Shown: piece after piece, positions 43,565 to 52,046 of the stretch | Numbering within the stretch: position 1 is the stretch's first letter | Layout of the letters: the number at the start of each line of letters is the position of its first letter | NCBI RefSeq assembly: GCF_002002925.1 | Contig: NZ_CP019511.1 | Location: 3,441,001-3,505,000, forward strand | Direction: 5' to 3' | Length of the DNA: 64,000 bases | Source of the DNA: Sphingomonas sp. LM7 | GTDB lineage: Bacteria; Pseudomonadota; Alphaproteobacteria; Sphingomonadales; Sphingomonadaceae | Made by a program: the position numbers and the translations under genes | The notes under the pieces: generated by a model | Database searches by the model: none | What the model was told of the DNA's origin: nothing | The model's input: only the letters and a program-made list of their open reading frames with translations

Positions 43565-44090
43565 TGACTTCATTCTCCACAGGGGCCGGTCCGTTGGCCG
43601 GGGCCTCGACTTGCTTATCGCGCACGAACAGGGCGCGGATCAACAGGATCAGCACGCCGACGGTAATCGCCGCATCGGCGACATTGAAGACCAAAAACGG
43701 GCGCCAGGTCCCGAAATGCAGATCGGCGAAATCGACGACATAGCCGAGACGCGTCCGATCGAGGATATTCCCGAGCGCGCCGCCGAGCACGAGGCCGAGC
43801 GCGGCGACATCGGGCTTCTTCTGCTCGCGCAGCATCCACCACAAGACGCCCGCGGCGATCGCCCCGGTCAGCGCGACCAGCAGCCAGCGCATCGTCGTGC
43901 CCGTCGCCGGAAGCAGCCCCAGCGACACGCCGACATTCTTGACGAAGCGCAGGTCGAAGATCGGCAGCACGGTCAGCGACGCGTCCTGCACGTTGAGCCC
44001 CAGCGGCCCGGTGACGTAATATTTGGTGCCCTGGTCGATCAGGAACACAAAGGCCGCGACGAGCAGCCCGATCCAGCGAATCTTCATCAA
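43557..44090 (-). CDS. lspA: lipoprotein signal peptidase
   Basis: A 177-residue integral membrane aspartyl protease that removes lipoprotein signal peptides. Four membrane helices are evident; catalytic Asp residues are in NILDRTRLGYVVDF and FNVADAAITVG. The early block VFLIDQGTKYYV is typical. The ATG overlaps the ileS stop (ATGA). The order ileS-lspA is conserved in many bacteria. The 25 extra residues at the C-terminus are Pro/Asn-rich and probably cytoplasmic. Confidence 0.96.
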   Translation of the reverse strand: MMKIRWIGLLVAAFVFLIDQGTKYYVTGPLGLNVQDASLTVLPIFDLRFVKNVGVSLGLLPATGTTMRWLLVALTGAIAAGVLWWMLREQKKPDVAALGLVLGGALGNILDRTRLGYVVDFADLHFGTWRPFLVFNVADAAITVGVLILLIRALFVRDKQVEAPANGPAPVENEVNA

Positions 44091-47044
44091 TCAACCACCT
44101 TGGCGCAGCGGTCGCACAGCAAACCGTCATGCGCAACTTCGGGAAGATGCCGCCAGCATCGGCCGCATTTATGGCGCTGCGTGGGCGTAACCGTGACGCT
44201 GTCGCCGGGCGTGACTTTCGATACGATGAACAGCTCGGCAAGATCGTCGCCCGACGCCGGCAAGTCCCGCGCAGTCACTTCGGCCTCGAGGCTGGAGCGG
44301 ATTGCCTTTTCGCGGCGATAGGGCTCGATCGCCTCGGTCACTTGCACGCGCAGCGCCCGGATCGCCGACCAGTCGGCAGTCGTCGCCGCGCCTTCGGGCA
44401 GCACCGGCCAGTCGAGCAGGTGGACCGAACCGTCCTCGCTCGGGAAGCGCGCCTGCCACACTTCCTCGGCGGTGAAGCTGAGGATCGGCGCGGCATAGCG
44501 GACCAGCGCATGGAACAGCGTGTCGAGCACGGTGCGGTAGGCGCGGCGCTTCGGATCCGTGGCGGCATCGCAATACAGCGAGTCCTTGCGAATATCGAAG
44601 AAGAAGGCCGAGAGGTCTTCATTGGCGAAATCGGTGAGCGCGCGGCTGTAGCGGTTGAACTCGAAATCGTTCGCGGCCGCCTTGAGCTCGGCATCGAGCT
44701 CGGCGAGCCTGGCGAGGATATAGCGTTCGAGCTCGGGCATCTCGGCGACGGGGAGCCTTTCGGACTCTTCGAAGCCTTCGAGCGCGCCGAGCAGATAGCG
44801 GAAGGTGTTGCGCAGCTTGCGATAGGTGTCGCCGGTGCCGGCGAGCACTTCCTTGCCGATGCGGACGTCCTCGAAATAATCGGTCTGCGCGACCCACAAA
44901 CGGAGGATGTCCGCGCCGCTCTCGGTGATGACCTTGAGTGGATCGACGCCGTTGCCCTTGGCTTTGGACATCTTGGTGCCATCGGCGGCGAGCGCGAAGC
45001 CGTGGGTGAGGACGGCGCCATAAGGCGCACGACCGCGGGTGCCGCACGATTCGAGCAACGATGACTGGAACCAGCCGCGATGCTGGTCCGAGCCTTCGAG
45101 ATAGAGGTCGGCGCGAACGCCTTCGCCATAGCGCGCCTCGACCACGAAGGCGTGGGTCGAGCCGGAGTCGAACCACACGTCGAGAATGTCGGTGATCACC
45201 TCGTAATCGGCGAGGGTGTAGCGCTCGCCGAGCAGCGTCTGATGATCGGCCTGGAACCACGCATCGGCGCCGCCATTGGTGAAGGCCTGCAGGATGCGCG
45301 CGTTGACCTCGGGGTCGCGGAGATAGTCGCCGGTCGCGCGGTTGACGTAGAGCGCGATCGGCACGCCCCACGCGCGCTGGCGGCTGATCACCCAGTCCGG
45401 GCGGCCTTCGACCATCGAGCGGATGCGGTTGATCGAGCGCTCGGGCACCCAGCGGGTGGTCTCGATGGCATCGAGCGCGATGCCGCGGAGGGTGGCGGCA
45501 TTATCTCCCTCTCCCCTTGTGGGAGAGGGAGGGAGCGGCGAAGCCGCGGAAGGGTGAGGGGGAGTGAGACTCATGTCCCCCTCATCCTTCCCACTCGCTG
45601 ACGCGAGCGGGCCCCTTCCTTCTCCCACAAGGGGAGAAGGAGTTGGCGTATCCATCGGGATGAACCATTGCGGGGTCGCCCGGAAGATGATCTTGGCCTT
45701 GCTCCGCCAGCTGTGCGGATAGCTGTGCGCGAAATCGTCCGACGCGGCGAGCAGCGCGCCGGCTTCGCGCAGGTCGGTGCAGATCGGGCCGTCGCTCGCG
45801 ACGAACTTCTTGTTGATCACCGAACCCTGGCCGCCGAGCCACAGCCAGTCGGCGCGGTACATCCCCGCGCCGTCGACTGCGAACACCGGATCGATGCCGT
45901 GCGCCTTGCACAGCAGGAAGTCGTCCTCGCCATGATCGGGCGCCATATGGACGAGGCCGGTGCCGGCATCGGTGGTGACGAAGTCGCCGGGCAGGAACGG
46001 GCGCGGCCTGGCGAAGAAGCCGCCGAGATGGTGCATCGGGTGGCGTGCGACGGCGCCGGCTAGGTCTGAGCCTTTGCCGCGCCAGACAAAGTCCGACACG
46101 CTATCGAGCTGGAAGCTCGACCGGGCACGAAACTCGTCGAGCAGTTGGCCCGCGATCAGCACCACACCCTGCCAGACGGTATCTAATTGGTCAGGAGAGG
46201 TGACCAAACCGACACCCGGCTTGCGCATATACTGCCGCCCGCGCACTGCGACGTACTCAACCTCAGGCCCATAGGCGAGCGCCTGGTTCACCGGGATCGT
46301 CCACGGCGTGGTCGTCCAGATCACCGCATGCGCGCCGACCAGCTCGGGCGCGTTCGGCGCCTCGACGATCTCGAACGCCACGTCGATCTGCGTCGACACG
46401 ACGTCCTCATATTCGACCTCGGCCTCGGCCAGCGCGGTCTTCTCGACCGGGGACCACATCACCGGCTTGGCGCCGCGATAGAGCTGGCCGCTCTCGGCGA
46501 ACTTGAGCAATTCGCCGGCGATGATCGCCTCGCTCTGATAGTTCATCGTCAGGTACGGCGTGCCCCAGTCGCCCATCACCCCGAGCCGCTCGAACTGGCC
46601 GCGCTGCACGGCCACCCATTTCTCGGCATAGGCGCGGCATTCGGCGCGGAAGGCGACGGGGTCGACTTCGTCCTTGTTGAGCTTCTTGGCGCGATAGGCC
46701 TCCTCGACCTTCCACTCGATCGGCAGGCCGTGGCAGTCCCAGCCGGGAACATAGGGCGCGTCCTTGCCGAGCAAGGTCTGGCTTCGCACGACGATGTCCT
46801 TGAGGATCTTGTTCATCGCGTGGCCCATGTGAATGTCGCCATTCGCATAAGGCGGGCCGTCATGGAGCAGGAAGGTCTCGCGGCCGGCGCGGGCCTCGCG
46901 CAGCTTCTGGTAGAGCCCGATCTTCGCCCAGCGTTCGAGGATCGCCGGCTCCTTGGCGGCGAGGCCGGCCTTCATCGGGAAATCGGTCTTCGGCAGGAAG
47001 ACGGTGTCGCGCCAGTCGCGCGGGGATTCGGTGGTGTCGGTCAT
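44087..47044 (-). CDS. ileS: isoleucyl-tRNA synthetase with in-frame repeat insertion
   Basis: A 985-residue class I synthetase charging tRNA(Ile). HIGH-type motif GDIHMGHAMNKIL lies near residue 65, KMSKAKGN near 688, and a C-terminal zinc finger is CGRCWRHLPE...CDRC. The CP1 editing domain is present. Between WFIPMD (about 467) and TLRGIALDAIE (about 518) about 46 residues are encoded by a palindromic repeat (PTPSPLVGEGRGPLAS at one end, PPSPTRGEGDN at the other), absent from other IleRS proteins. The frame is intact, so the enzyme must tolerate it. ATG 47044 begins the conserved sequence. The stop overlaps lspA. Confidence 0.96.
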   Translation of the reverse strand: MTDTTESPRDWRDTVFLPKTDFPMKAGLAAKEPAILERWAKIGLYQKLREARAGRETFLLHDGPPYANGDIHMGHAMNKILKDIVVRSQTLLGKDAPYVPGWDCHGLPIEWKVEEAYRAKKLNKDEVDPVAFRAECRAYAEKWVAVQRGQFERLGVMGDWGTPYLTMNYQSEAIIAGELLKFAESGQLYRGAKPVMWSPVEKTALAEAEVEYEDVVSTQIDVAFEIVEAPNAPELVGAHAVIWTTTPWTIPVNQALAYGPEVEYVAVRGRQYMRKPGVGLVTSPDQLDTVWQGVVLIAGQLLDEFRARSSFQLDSVSDFVWRGKGSDLAGAVARHPMHHLGGFFARPRPFLPGDFVTTDAGTGLVHMAPDHGEDDFLLCKAHGIDPVFAVDGAGMYRADWLWLGGQGSVINKKFVASDGPICTDLREAGALLAASDDFAHSYPHSWRSKAKIIFRATPQWFIPMDTPTPSPLVGEGRGPLASASGKDEGDMSLTPPHPSAASPLPPSPTRGEGDNAATLRGIALDAIETTRWVPERSINRIRSMVEGRPDWVISRQRAWGVPIALYVNRATGDYLRDPEVNARILQAFTNGGADAWFQADHQTLLGERYTLADYEVITDILDVWFDSGSTHAFVVEARYGEGVRADLYLEGSDQHRGWFQSSLLESCGTRGRAPYGAVLTHGFALAADGTKMSKAKGNGVDPLKVITESGADILRLWVAQTDYFEDVRIGKEVLAGTGDTYRKLRNTFRYLLGALEGFEESERLPVAEMPELERYILARLAELDAELKAAANDFEFNRYSRALTDFANEDLSAFFFDIRKDSLYCDAATDPKRRAYRTVLDTLFHALVRYAAPILSFTAEEVWQARFPSEDGSVHLLDWPVLPEGAATTADWSAIRALRVQVTEAIEPYRREKAIRSSLEAEVTARDLPASGDDLAELFIVSKVTPGDSVTVTPTQRHKCGRCWRHLPEVAHDGLLCDRCAKVVD
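45505..45642. repeat. palindromic repeat, family C, inserted in frame in ileS
   Basis: 138 bp, exactly 46 codons. The ends are inverted copies of CTCCCTCTCCCCTTGTGGGA (left) and, on the right, sequence whose complement reads CTCCTTCTCCCCTTGTGGGA. Inside, GGAAGGGTGAGGGGGA and TCCCCCTCATCCTTCC form a second inverted repeat. The same blocks make up the intergenic copy at 48397-48591. All three conditions for an in-frame insertion are met: length divisible by three, no stop, and conserved synthetase sequence on both sides. Confidence 0.9.
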
Positions 47045-47120
47045 TTGGCGGCGGGGATTAGCTGGTGTGAGGCGATCGGGGAAGCAGCTTTGCTCGCGTG
47101 GTGCCGCGCCGGTGGCACGC

Positions 47121-47384
47121 AGTTGACGAAGTTGACGGAAAAACGGGTTGTTGCGGCGGGGCCCCTCCTGGCGCGGTCGGCACAGGACGGCGACGCGACA
47201 CCTTGCCGACGGGCACGCGACACCGGCGCGACATATGCGCGACCGTGCGGCGACGCCCGCGCGACGGTGAAGCGCCACGCAAGCGACACATTCGGGCGCC
47301 GACGCGACGGCGAAGCGACAGTTTGACAGTCCGGGCGAGGGCTCGATTTCATCGCTCAGAATAGACCAGACGAAATCCTACATT
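47121..47384. repeat. dispersed repeat, family B copy 2, ileS-ribF gap
   Basis: It starts AGTTGACGAAGTTGAC and ends CAGACGAAATCCTACATTG, matching the ends of 20748-20863, but it is 264 bp rather than 116 bp. The additional interior is the GCGAC-rich stretch described separately. The whole 388-bp gap between ileS and ribF (47045-47432) holds this element; apart from it I see only a short CCCCTCCCC/GAGGAGGGG inverted pair at 47410-47430 at the ribF 3' end and no gene. Confidence 0.65.
47189..47320. repeat. degenerate GCGAC repeat array
   Basis: Within about 130 bp the pentamer GCGAC occurs ten times in one orientation, mostly as GCGACA or GCGACG, with irregular spacers of 0-17 bp. Spacing is too variable for a CRISPR and the frame is not coding. 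It could be a binding-site cluster or a remnant of tandem duplication inside repeat family B. Confidence 0.6.
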
Positions 47385-47432
47385 GAAAGGGGCGCATCTA
47401 CGACGCACGCCCCTCCCCAAGAGGAGGGGAGT

Positions 47433-48359
47433 CTAGAGCGCGAGCACCGCGCGCGCCTTTGCGGCATCGGCGTCCATCTGGACCTTGAGCGCGTCGAGTG
47501 AATCGAACTTCGCCTCGGGGCGGAGATAGTCGATCAGCGCGACTTCGATCACCTGATCGTAGAGGTCGCCCTCGAATTCGAAGAAATAGCTTTCGAGCAG
47601 TTCGATCGGCGGATCGAAGCTCGGGCGGATGCCGAGATTGGCGACGCCGTCCAGCACGCGCCCGTCGGCCAGCCGGCCGCGCACGGCGTAGATGCCGTAG
47701 GCAGGGCGCAGATAATTGGCGAGGTCCATGTTGGCGGTGGGATAGCCGAGCGTGCGGCCGAGCTTGGCGCCGTGCTGGACCGCGCCGGCGATCGCGAAGG
47801 GGCGCGTCAGCAGCTTGGCTGCGCCGCGCGGATCGCCGTCGCGCAGATAGCGACGGATGCGGCTGGAGGAGACGGTCTCGCCGTCGAGCGTCACCGGGGC
47901 GACGACTTGCGCGGAATAGCCGAGTTCTTCGCCCAGCGCGGCGAGCATCGTCACATCGCCTTCGCGGCCCTTGCCGAAAGTGAAGTCGTTGCCGGTGACC
48001 ACCCCGCCCGCGCCGAGGATCGCGCCGAGCTGGGCTTGGGCGAAGCCGCGCGCGCTGAGCCCCGCCAGTGCGGCGTCGAAGGTGAAGACGAGCATCGCGT
48101 CGACGCCCGCGGCGGCGAGCAGGCGTGCGCGCTGGTCGAGCGTGGTGAGGCGGAAATGCTCGGTCTGGGGCTGGAAATAGCGCTTGGGATGCGGATCGAA
48201 GGTGGCGACGATTGCCGGACGGCCCTGCGCGCGCGCACGTTCGACTGCGCCGCCGACCACTGCCTGGTGGCCGAGGTGAAACCCATCGAAATTGCCGAGC
48301 GCGACGATCCCGCCGCGAAGATGCGCCGGAAGCGGCGAGCCGTTGTCCAGTCGCTCCAT
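47433..48359 (-). CDS. ribF: bifunctional riboflavin kinase/FAD synthetase
   Basis: A 308-residue enzyme making FMN and FAD from riboflavin. The N-terminal adenylyltransferase (about 15-180) has GIVALGNFDGFHLGHQAVVG, ATFDPHPKRYFQPQTE and VVTGNDFTFGKGREGD with SSSRIRRYLRDGD. The C-terminal kinase (about 185-305) has LGYPTANMDLANYLRPAYGI, NLGIRPSFDPPIELLESYFF and DLYDQVIEVALIDYLRPEAK. ATG 48359 is the conserved start. It precedes ileS across the 388-bp repeat-bearing gap. A composite repeat lies just upstream, so the promoter must be within or beyond it. Confidence 0.97.
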   Translation of the reverse strand: MERLDNGSPLPAHLRGGIVALGNFDGFHLGHQAVVGGAVERARAQGRPAIVATFDPHPKRYFQPQTEHFRLTTLDQRARLLAAAGVDAMLVFTFDAALAGLSARGFAQAQLGAILGAGGVVTGNDFTFGKGREGDVTMLAALGEELGYSAQVVAPVTLDGETVSSSRIRRYLRDGDPRGAAKLLTRPFAIAGAVQHGAKLGRTLGYPTANMDLANYLRPAYGIYAVRGRLADGRVLDGVANLGIRPSFDPPIELLESYFFEFEGDLYDQVIEVALIDYLRPEAKFDSLDALKVQMDADAAKARAVLAL

Positions 48360-48396
48360 GGCGGGGGCTATAGGGGGGGGAAAGCCCGACTGAAAG

Positions 48397-48591
48397 CCCT
48401 CTCCCCTTGTGGGAGAGAGTGCTGAGGCCGGCCATGCCCCCGGCATGGCCTAAACAGCGCGGGGCGCTGTTTACCTCAGCACTGGAGCCGATGAAATCGG
48501 CGGAAGGGTGAGGGGGAGAGACTCCGTCCCCCTCATCCTTCCCCCTCGCTTCGCGAGCGGCCCCTTCCTTCTCCCACAAGGGGAGAAGGAG
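48397..48591. repeat. palindromic repeat, family C, composite intergenic copy
   Basis: 195 bp with the same ends as the ileS element (CCCTCTCCCCTTGTGGGAGA left; CTCCTTCTCCCCTTGTGGGA on the complementary strand at the right) and the same GGAAGGGTGAGGGGGA/TCCCCCTCATCCTTCC core. An extra section is nested near the left end: AGTGCTGAGG (48418-48427) and CCTCAGCACT (48474-48483) enclose two more hairpins. The right end touches the dipeptidase stop codon. Confidence 0.85.
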
Positions 48592-49758
48592 CTAGTCGGG
48601 CACGATCCCCGCGCGGAGCACGCGCAGGACATTGCCGCCCATCACCTTGCGGATATCGCCGGGGGTGAAGCCGCGATCGACCAGCGCCTGCGTCACCGCC
48701 GCCAGCTGCGCCGTATCGAAGCTGGTCGTCACGGCGCCGTCGAAGTCCGAGCCGAGCCCGACATGGTCGATCCCGACCAGGTCGCGGACATGCGCGATCG
48801 CGCGGGCGATGGCCTCGGGCGCAGTCGAGCAGAGCGCGGCGTCCCAATAGCCGATGCCGATGACGCCGCCGGTCTTCGCCACGCCGCGGATTTCGGCGTC
48901 GGTCAGGTTACGGTTGACCTTGCAGGTCGCCTGGACGCCGCCATGGCTGGAGACCACCGGGCGCCTGGCCATCGCCAGCACTTCGGCGACCGTCTGGTGG
49001 CTCGAATGGGCGATGTCGACGATCATGCCGAGCTTCTCCATCCGCGCGACCACCTGGCGCCCGAGCGGGGTGAGGCCGCCCTTGTTCACGCCGTGCATCG
49101 ATCCGGCGACGTCGTTGTCGAAGAAATGCGCGAGCCCGGCCATGCGGAAGCCTGCGGAATGGAGCGTGTCGAGATTGGCGAGCTTGCCCTCGATGTCCTG
49201 CAGGCCCTCGACCGAGAGCATGCCGCCGACGATCTTGCGGCCCGCGGCGCGATCGGCGAGCAGCGCGTCGAGCTCGGCAGGGGTGTGGATCACGCGGAGC
49301 TTGCCGTCGGATCCCGCCGCGGCGCGATCGAGCTTGCGCGCGTGCCACAGCGAGCGTTCGAGCAGCGACGTCCAGGTCCGCGGCGGCTGAAGCTGTGCGA
49401 CGGTGAGCAGCGTCAGCGCGTCGGTGTCGGCGCCGTTCGAATCGTAATTCTGTCCCTTGGGGGTCTTGGTCACCGACGAGAAGATCTGCAGCGCGACATT
49501 GCCTTCGATCAGCCGCGGCAAATCGACCTGGCCGCGTTCGGCGCGGTCGAGCAGGCTGCGGCGCCAGAGCAGGGTGTCGCCGTGCATGTCGGCGATCTGG
49601 AGCGAGGCGTGGAGCGCGCGGGTCTGCGCGGTGATCGTGGGGAGCGGGCCGGGGACGACCTTGTTCATCCCTGCCTCGACGATCGGCGGGGCGATGCCGA
49701 AGAAGCCGATGCCGGCGAGGAGCAGCACCGCGGCGAGGGCCCACAGCCATTTCTTCAT
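48592..49758 (-). CDS. membrane dipeptidase (M19, renal-dipeptidase family)
   Basis: A 388-residue zinc dipeptidase with one N-terminal membrane helix (about 4-24, LWALAAVLLLAGIGFFGIAP), so it probably faces the periplasm. Metal-site residues appear in QIADMHGDTLLWRR (HxD), the bridging Glu in GGMLSVEGLQDIEG, His in IVDIAHSSHQTVAEVLAM and VVSSHGGVQATC, and Asp in IDHVGLGSDFDGAV. Family members cleave dipeptides, including D-amino-acid-containing ones. The ATG overlaps the folA stop (ATGA). The stop is immediately followed by the family C repeat. Confidence 0.94.
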   Translation of the reverse strand: MKKWLWALAAVLLLAGIGFFGIAPPIVEAGMNKVVPGPLPTITAQTRALHASLQIADMHGDTLLWRRSLLDRAERGQVDLPRLIEGNVALQIFSSVTKTPKGQNYDSNGADTDALTLLTVAQLQPPRTWTSLLERSLWHARKLDRAAAGSDGKLRVIHTPAELDALLADRAAGRKIVGGMLSVEGLQDIEGKLANLDTLHSAGFRMAGLAHFFDNDVAGSMHGVNKGGLTPLGRQVVARMEKLGMIVDIAHSSHQTVAEVLAMARRPVVSSHGGVQATCKVNRNLTDAEIRGVAKTGGVIGIGYWDAALCSTAPEAIARAIAHVRDLVGIDHVGLGSDFDGAVTTSFDTAQLAAVTQALVDRGFTPGDIRKVMGGNVLRVLRAGIVPD

Positions 49759-50225
49759 GGCGCGCGCTCCAGCGTGACGAAGCTGTAGGCGGGGCGGCCG
49801 GCGTCGCCCGGATGGTCCTCGCGCGCGGTTTCGCGCCAGCCGGTGAAGGCGGGGACGGTGGCGTCGCCTTCGGCATCGATATGGACTTCGGTCAGCTCGA
49901 TGGCGTCGGCGCGGTCTAGGTACAATGCGAACACCTCGGCGCCGCCGATCACTGCGGCCTCCTCGCCGGCCAGCGCGAGTGCAGCTTCGGGCGTGTGGGC
50001 GACTTCAGCGCCTTCGGCCGACCAGTTCGTGTCGCGGGTCAGCACGATGTGGCGGCGGCCGGGGAGCGGGCTGGAGAAGCTCTCGAAGGTCTTGCGCCCC
50101 ATCACCATCGGCTTGCCCATGGTCTGCGCCTTGAAGCGCTTGAGGTCGGCGGGCAGGTGCCAGGGGAGCTTGCCGTCCTTGCCGATCACCCCGTTGTCGG
50201 CGCGGGCGAGGTGGAAGGTTATCAT
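49755..50225 (-). CDS. folA: dihydrofolate reductase
   Basis: A 156-residue NADPH-dependent enzyme regenerating tetrahydrofolate. Recognisable features are HLARADNGVIGKDGKLPWHL (Trp-His loop, with the substrate-binding Asp in LPADLKRFKAQT), GKPMVMGRKTFESF, PGRRHIVLTR and AVIGGAEVFALYLDRADAIE. The chosen ATG at 50225 overlaps the glutaminyl cyclase stop. folA shares the unit with thyA, which uses methylene-THF, a classic pairing, here with two additional genes inserted or appended. Confidence 0.96.
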   Translation of the reverse strand: MITFHLARADNGVIGKDGKLPWHLPADLKRFKAQTMGKPMVMGRKTFESFSSPLPGRRHIVLTRDTNWSAEGAEVAHTPEAALALAGEEAAVIGGAEVFALYLDRADAIELTEVHIDAEGDATVPAFTGWRETAREDHPGDAGRPAYSFVTLERAP

Positions 50226-51034
50226 CCGCCCGGCTGGCATTGCATCAGCCGTGCGGCCTGGTCCTGAGCCACGCCATTGGGCGGGCCGTCGCTCAATTTC
50301 ACTTCGTAGAGCTGCGGCCACATCTTTCCGGTCACGAAGATGCGCTTGGCGGCGGCGTCATAGGCGATGCCGTTGGGCACTTCGTCGACGCTGGGGCTGG
50401 GCGGGCCGAGCGCGGCGACGTCGACGAATCCCTTCACCTTGCCGCTGCCCGGATCGATCCGCGCGATCAGGTCGGTCTGCCAGATGTTGGCCCAGACCTC
50501 GCCATCGACCCATTCGAGTTCGTTGAGCTGGGTGACCGGGCAGCCATTGGCAGTGACGGCGATCGTCGATTGCTGCGCCATCGTCTCGGGATCGAGGAAG
50601 CGAAGCGTGGCAGTGCCGTCGCTCATGATCACCGACTTGCCGTTATGGGTGAGGCCCCAGCCTTCGCCGGTATAGGCAAACTCGCCCTTCGGGCTCAGAT
50701 CGGCCTTATTATAGATGAAGCCCTTCTGGTCCTTCCAGGTCAGCTGGTAGATCCGGTCCTTCCAGCCGATGATGCCCTCTCCGAAATAGGGCGGCGACAG
50801 CGGCGCCTGCGCAGTGACTTCGCCGGTGTCGAGATTGACCTTGCGGATGCCCGACGTGCCTTCCTCGCCGGTGCTTTCGAACAGCGTGCCGCCGTCGATG
50901 TAGAGCCCCTGGGTGAAGGCCTGCGAATCATGGGGAAAGGTCTTCACCACCTCGACAGTCTGGACCGTCGGCATCGTGTCCTTGTCGCCGCAGCCGGCGA
51001 GGGCGAGCAGCCCGATCAGGATCGTCTTGCGCAT
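50222..51034 (-). CDS. glutaminyl-peptide cyclotransferase (bacterial type), lipoprotein
   Basis: A 270-residue five-bladed beta-propeller enzyme that cyclises N-terminal Gln to pyroglutamate. A lipobox is present at LLALAGCGDK (Cys near 15), so it is anchored in the envelope. Family blocks are VVKTFPHDSQAFTQGLYIDG, LFESTGEEGTSGIRKVNLDT, FGEGIIGWKDRIYQLTWKDQ, GEGWGLTHNGKSVIMSDGTA and NELEWVDGEVWANIWQTDLI. It lies between thyA (one-base TGATG overlap) and folA (ATGA). Role of pyroglutamate formation in this organism is unknown. Confidence 0.93.
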   Translation of the reverse strand: MRKTILIGLLALAGCGDKDTMPTVQTVEVVKTFPHDSQAFTQGLYIDGGTLFESTGEEGTSGIRKVNLDTGEVTAQAPLSPPYFGEGIIGWKDRIYQLTWKDQKGFIYNKADLSPKGEFAYTGEGWGLTHNGKSVIMSDGTATLRFLDPETMAQQSTIAVTANGCPVTQLNELEWVDGEVWANIWQTDLIARIDPGSGKVKGFVDVAALGPPSPSVDEVPNGIAYDAAAKRIFVTGKMWPQLYEVKLSDGPPNGVAQDQAARLMQCQPGG

Positions 51035-51828
51035 CAGACCGCCACCGGTGCCTTGATGTGCGCCTGGGCTTGATAGTCGTGGATCACGAAATCCTCATAC
51101 TCATAGCTGTCGATCGACGGCGCCTTGCGCAGGATCTCGAGCCGGGGAAGCGGGCCGGGTTCGCGGGCCAGTTGCTCGCGCGCCTGATCGAGATGGTTCG
51201 AATAGAGATGGCAGTCGCCGCCGGTCCAGATGAACTCGCCGACCTCGAGCCCCGCCTGCTGCGCGAGCAGATGGGTGAGCAACGCATAGCTCGCGATGTT
51301 GAACGGCACGCCGAGGAAGATGTCGGCCGAGCGCTGGTAGAGCTGGAGGCTCAATTTGCCGTTCGCGACATAGGTCTGGAACAGGCAGTGGCACGGCGCC
51401 AGCGCCATCGCGTGGAGCTCGCCGGGATTCCACGCCGAGACGATCTGGCGGCGCGAGCCGGGATTGTTGCGGATCTGGTCGAGCAGCTCGGCGATCTGGT
51501 CGATCTCCTTGCCGTCGGCGGTTTCCCAGCGGCGCCACTGCTTGCCGTAGACCGGTCCGAGATCGCCGGCCTCGTCGGCCCATTCGTTCCAGATGCTCAC
51601 CTTGCGGTCCTGCAGCCAGCGGACATTGGTGTCGCCGCGCAGGAACCACAGCAGCTCGATGACGATCGATCGGATATGGAGCTTCTTGGTGGTGAGCAGC
51701 GGGAAGCCAGTAGCGAGATCGAACCGCATCTGGTGGCCGAACACCGAGCGGGTGCCCGTGCCCGTGCGATCCATCGTCTCCGCGCCGTGAGTCAGCGCGC
51801 GTTCCATCAGGTCGAGATATTGACGCAT
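51034..51828 (-). CDS. thyA: thymidylate synthase
   Basis: A 264-residue enzyme methylating dUMP with methylene-tetrahydrofolate. The nucleophile is Cys146 in [14 protein letters not shown]; other invariant blocks are [58 protein letters not shown] and [16 protein letters not shown]. Length equals the E. coli enzyme. It is the first gene of the thyA-cyclotransferase-folA-dipeptidase unit, in which each stop overlaps the next start. Its upstream region contains a family A repeat. Confidence 0.98.
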   Translation of the reverse strand: MRQYLDLMERALTHGAETMDRTGTGTRSVFGHQMRFDLATGFPLLTTKKLHIRSIVIELLWFLRGDTNVRWLQDRKVSIWNEWADEAGDLGPVYGKQWRRWETADGKEIDQIAELLDQIRNNPGSRRQIVSAWNPGELHAMALAPCHCLFQTYVANGKLSLQLYQRSADIFLGVPFNIASYALLTHLLAQQAGLEVGEFIWTGGDCHLYSNHLDQAREQLAREPGPLPRLEILRKAPSIDSYEYEDFVIHDYQAQAHIKAPVAV

Positions 51829-51896
51829 CGGGAGAGCCTAGCGGCAGGGACGGGTGTGCGGCAACGGGGTAAACTGAAGCGCTATCTTAAACTCCT

Positions 51897-52046
51897 TTCC
51901 CTGCTTGCAGGGAGGGGTAGGGTGGGTGCGCGCGCTTGCGCGCTCAAATGACTCATTACCCATCTCGCAGAACAGAAGCGGCCGGGCATTGGGCCCCGAC
52001 CCCTTCTGAACCCACCCCTGACCCCTCCCTTTCAGGGAGGGGAATA
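51897..52046. repeat. dispersed intergenic repeat, family A copy 2
   Basis: About 150 bp with end blocks CTTGCAGGGAGGGG and CCCTCCCTTTCAGGGAGGGG and an inner GTGCGCGCGCTTGCGCGCTC hairpin, matching the copy at 12092-12236 in block order. It occupies most of the 332-bp gap between the divergent thyA and JAB-domain genes (51829-52160). In the remainder, 52047-52160, a third CCTCCC/GGGAGG inverted pair around CCGCGCAGCG is seen and nothing else. Confidence 0.7.

Noticed and set aside
45505..45642. Repeat in ileS as a frame-disrupting insertion making a pseudogene
   Set aside because: The length is a multiple of three, there is no stop, and all downstream synthetase motifs remain in frame.
47189..47320. 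GCGAC array as a CRISPR
   Set aside because: The unit is only 5-6 bp, spacers vary from 0 to about 17 bp and no cas gene is nearby.
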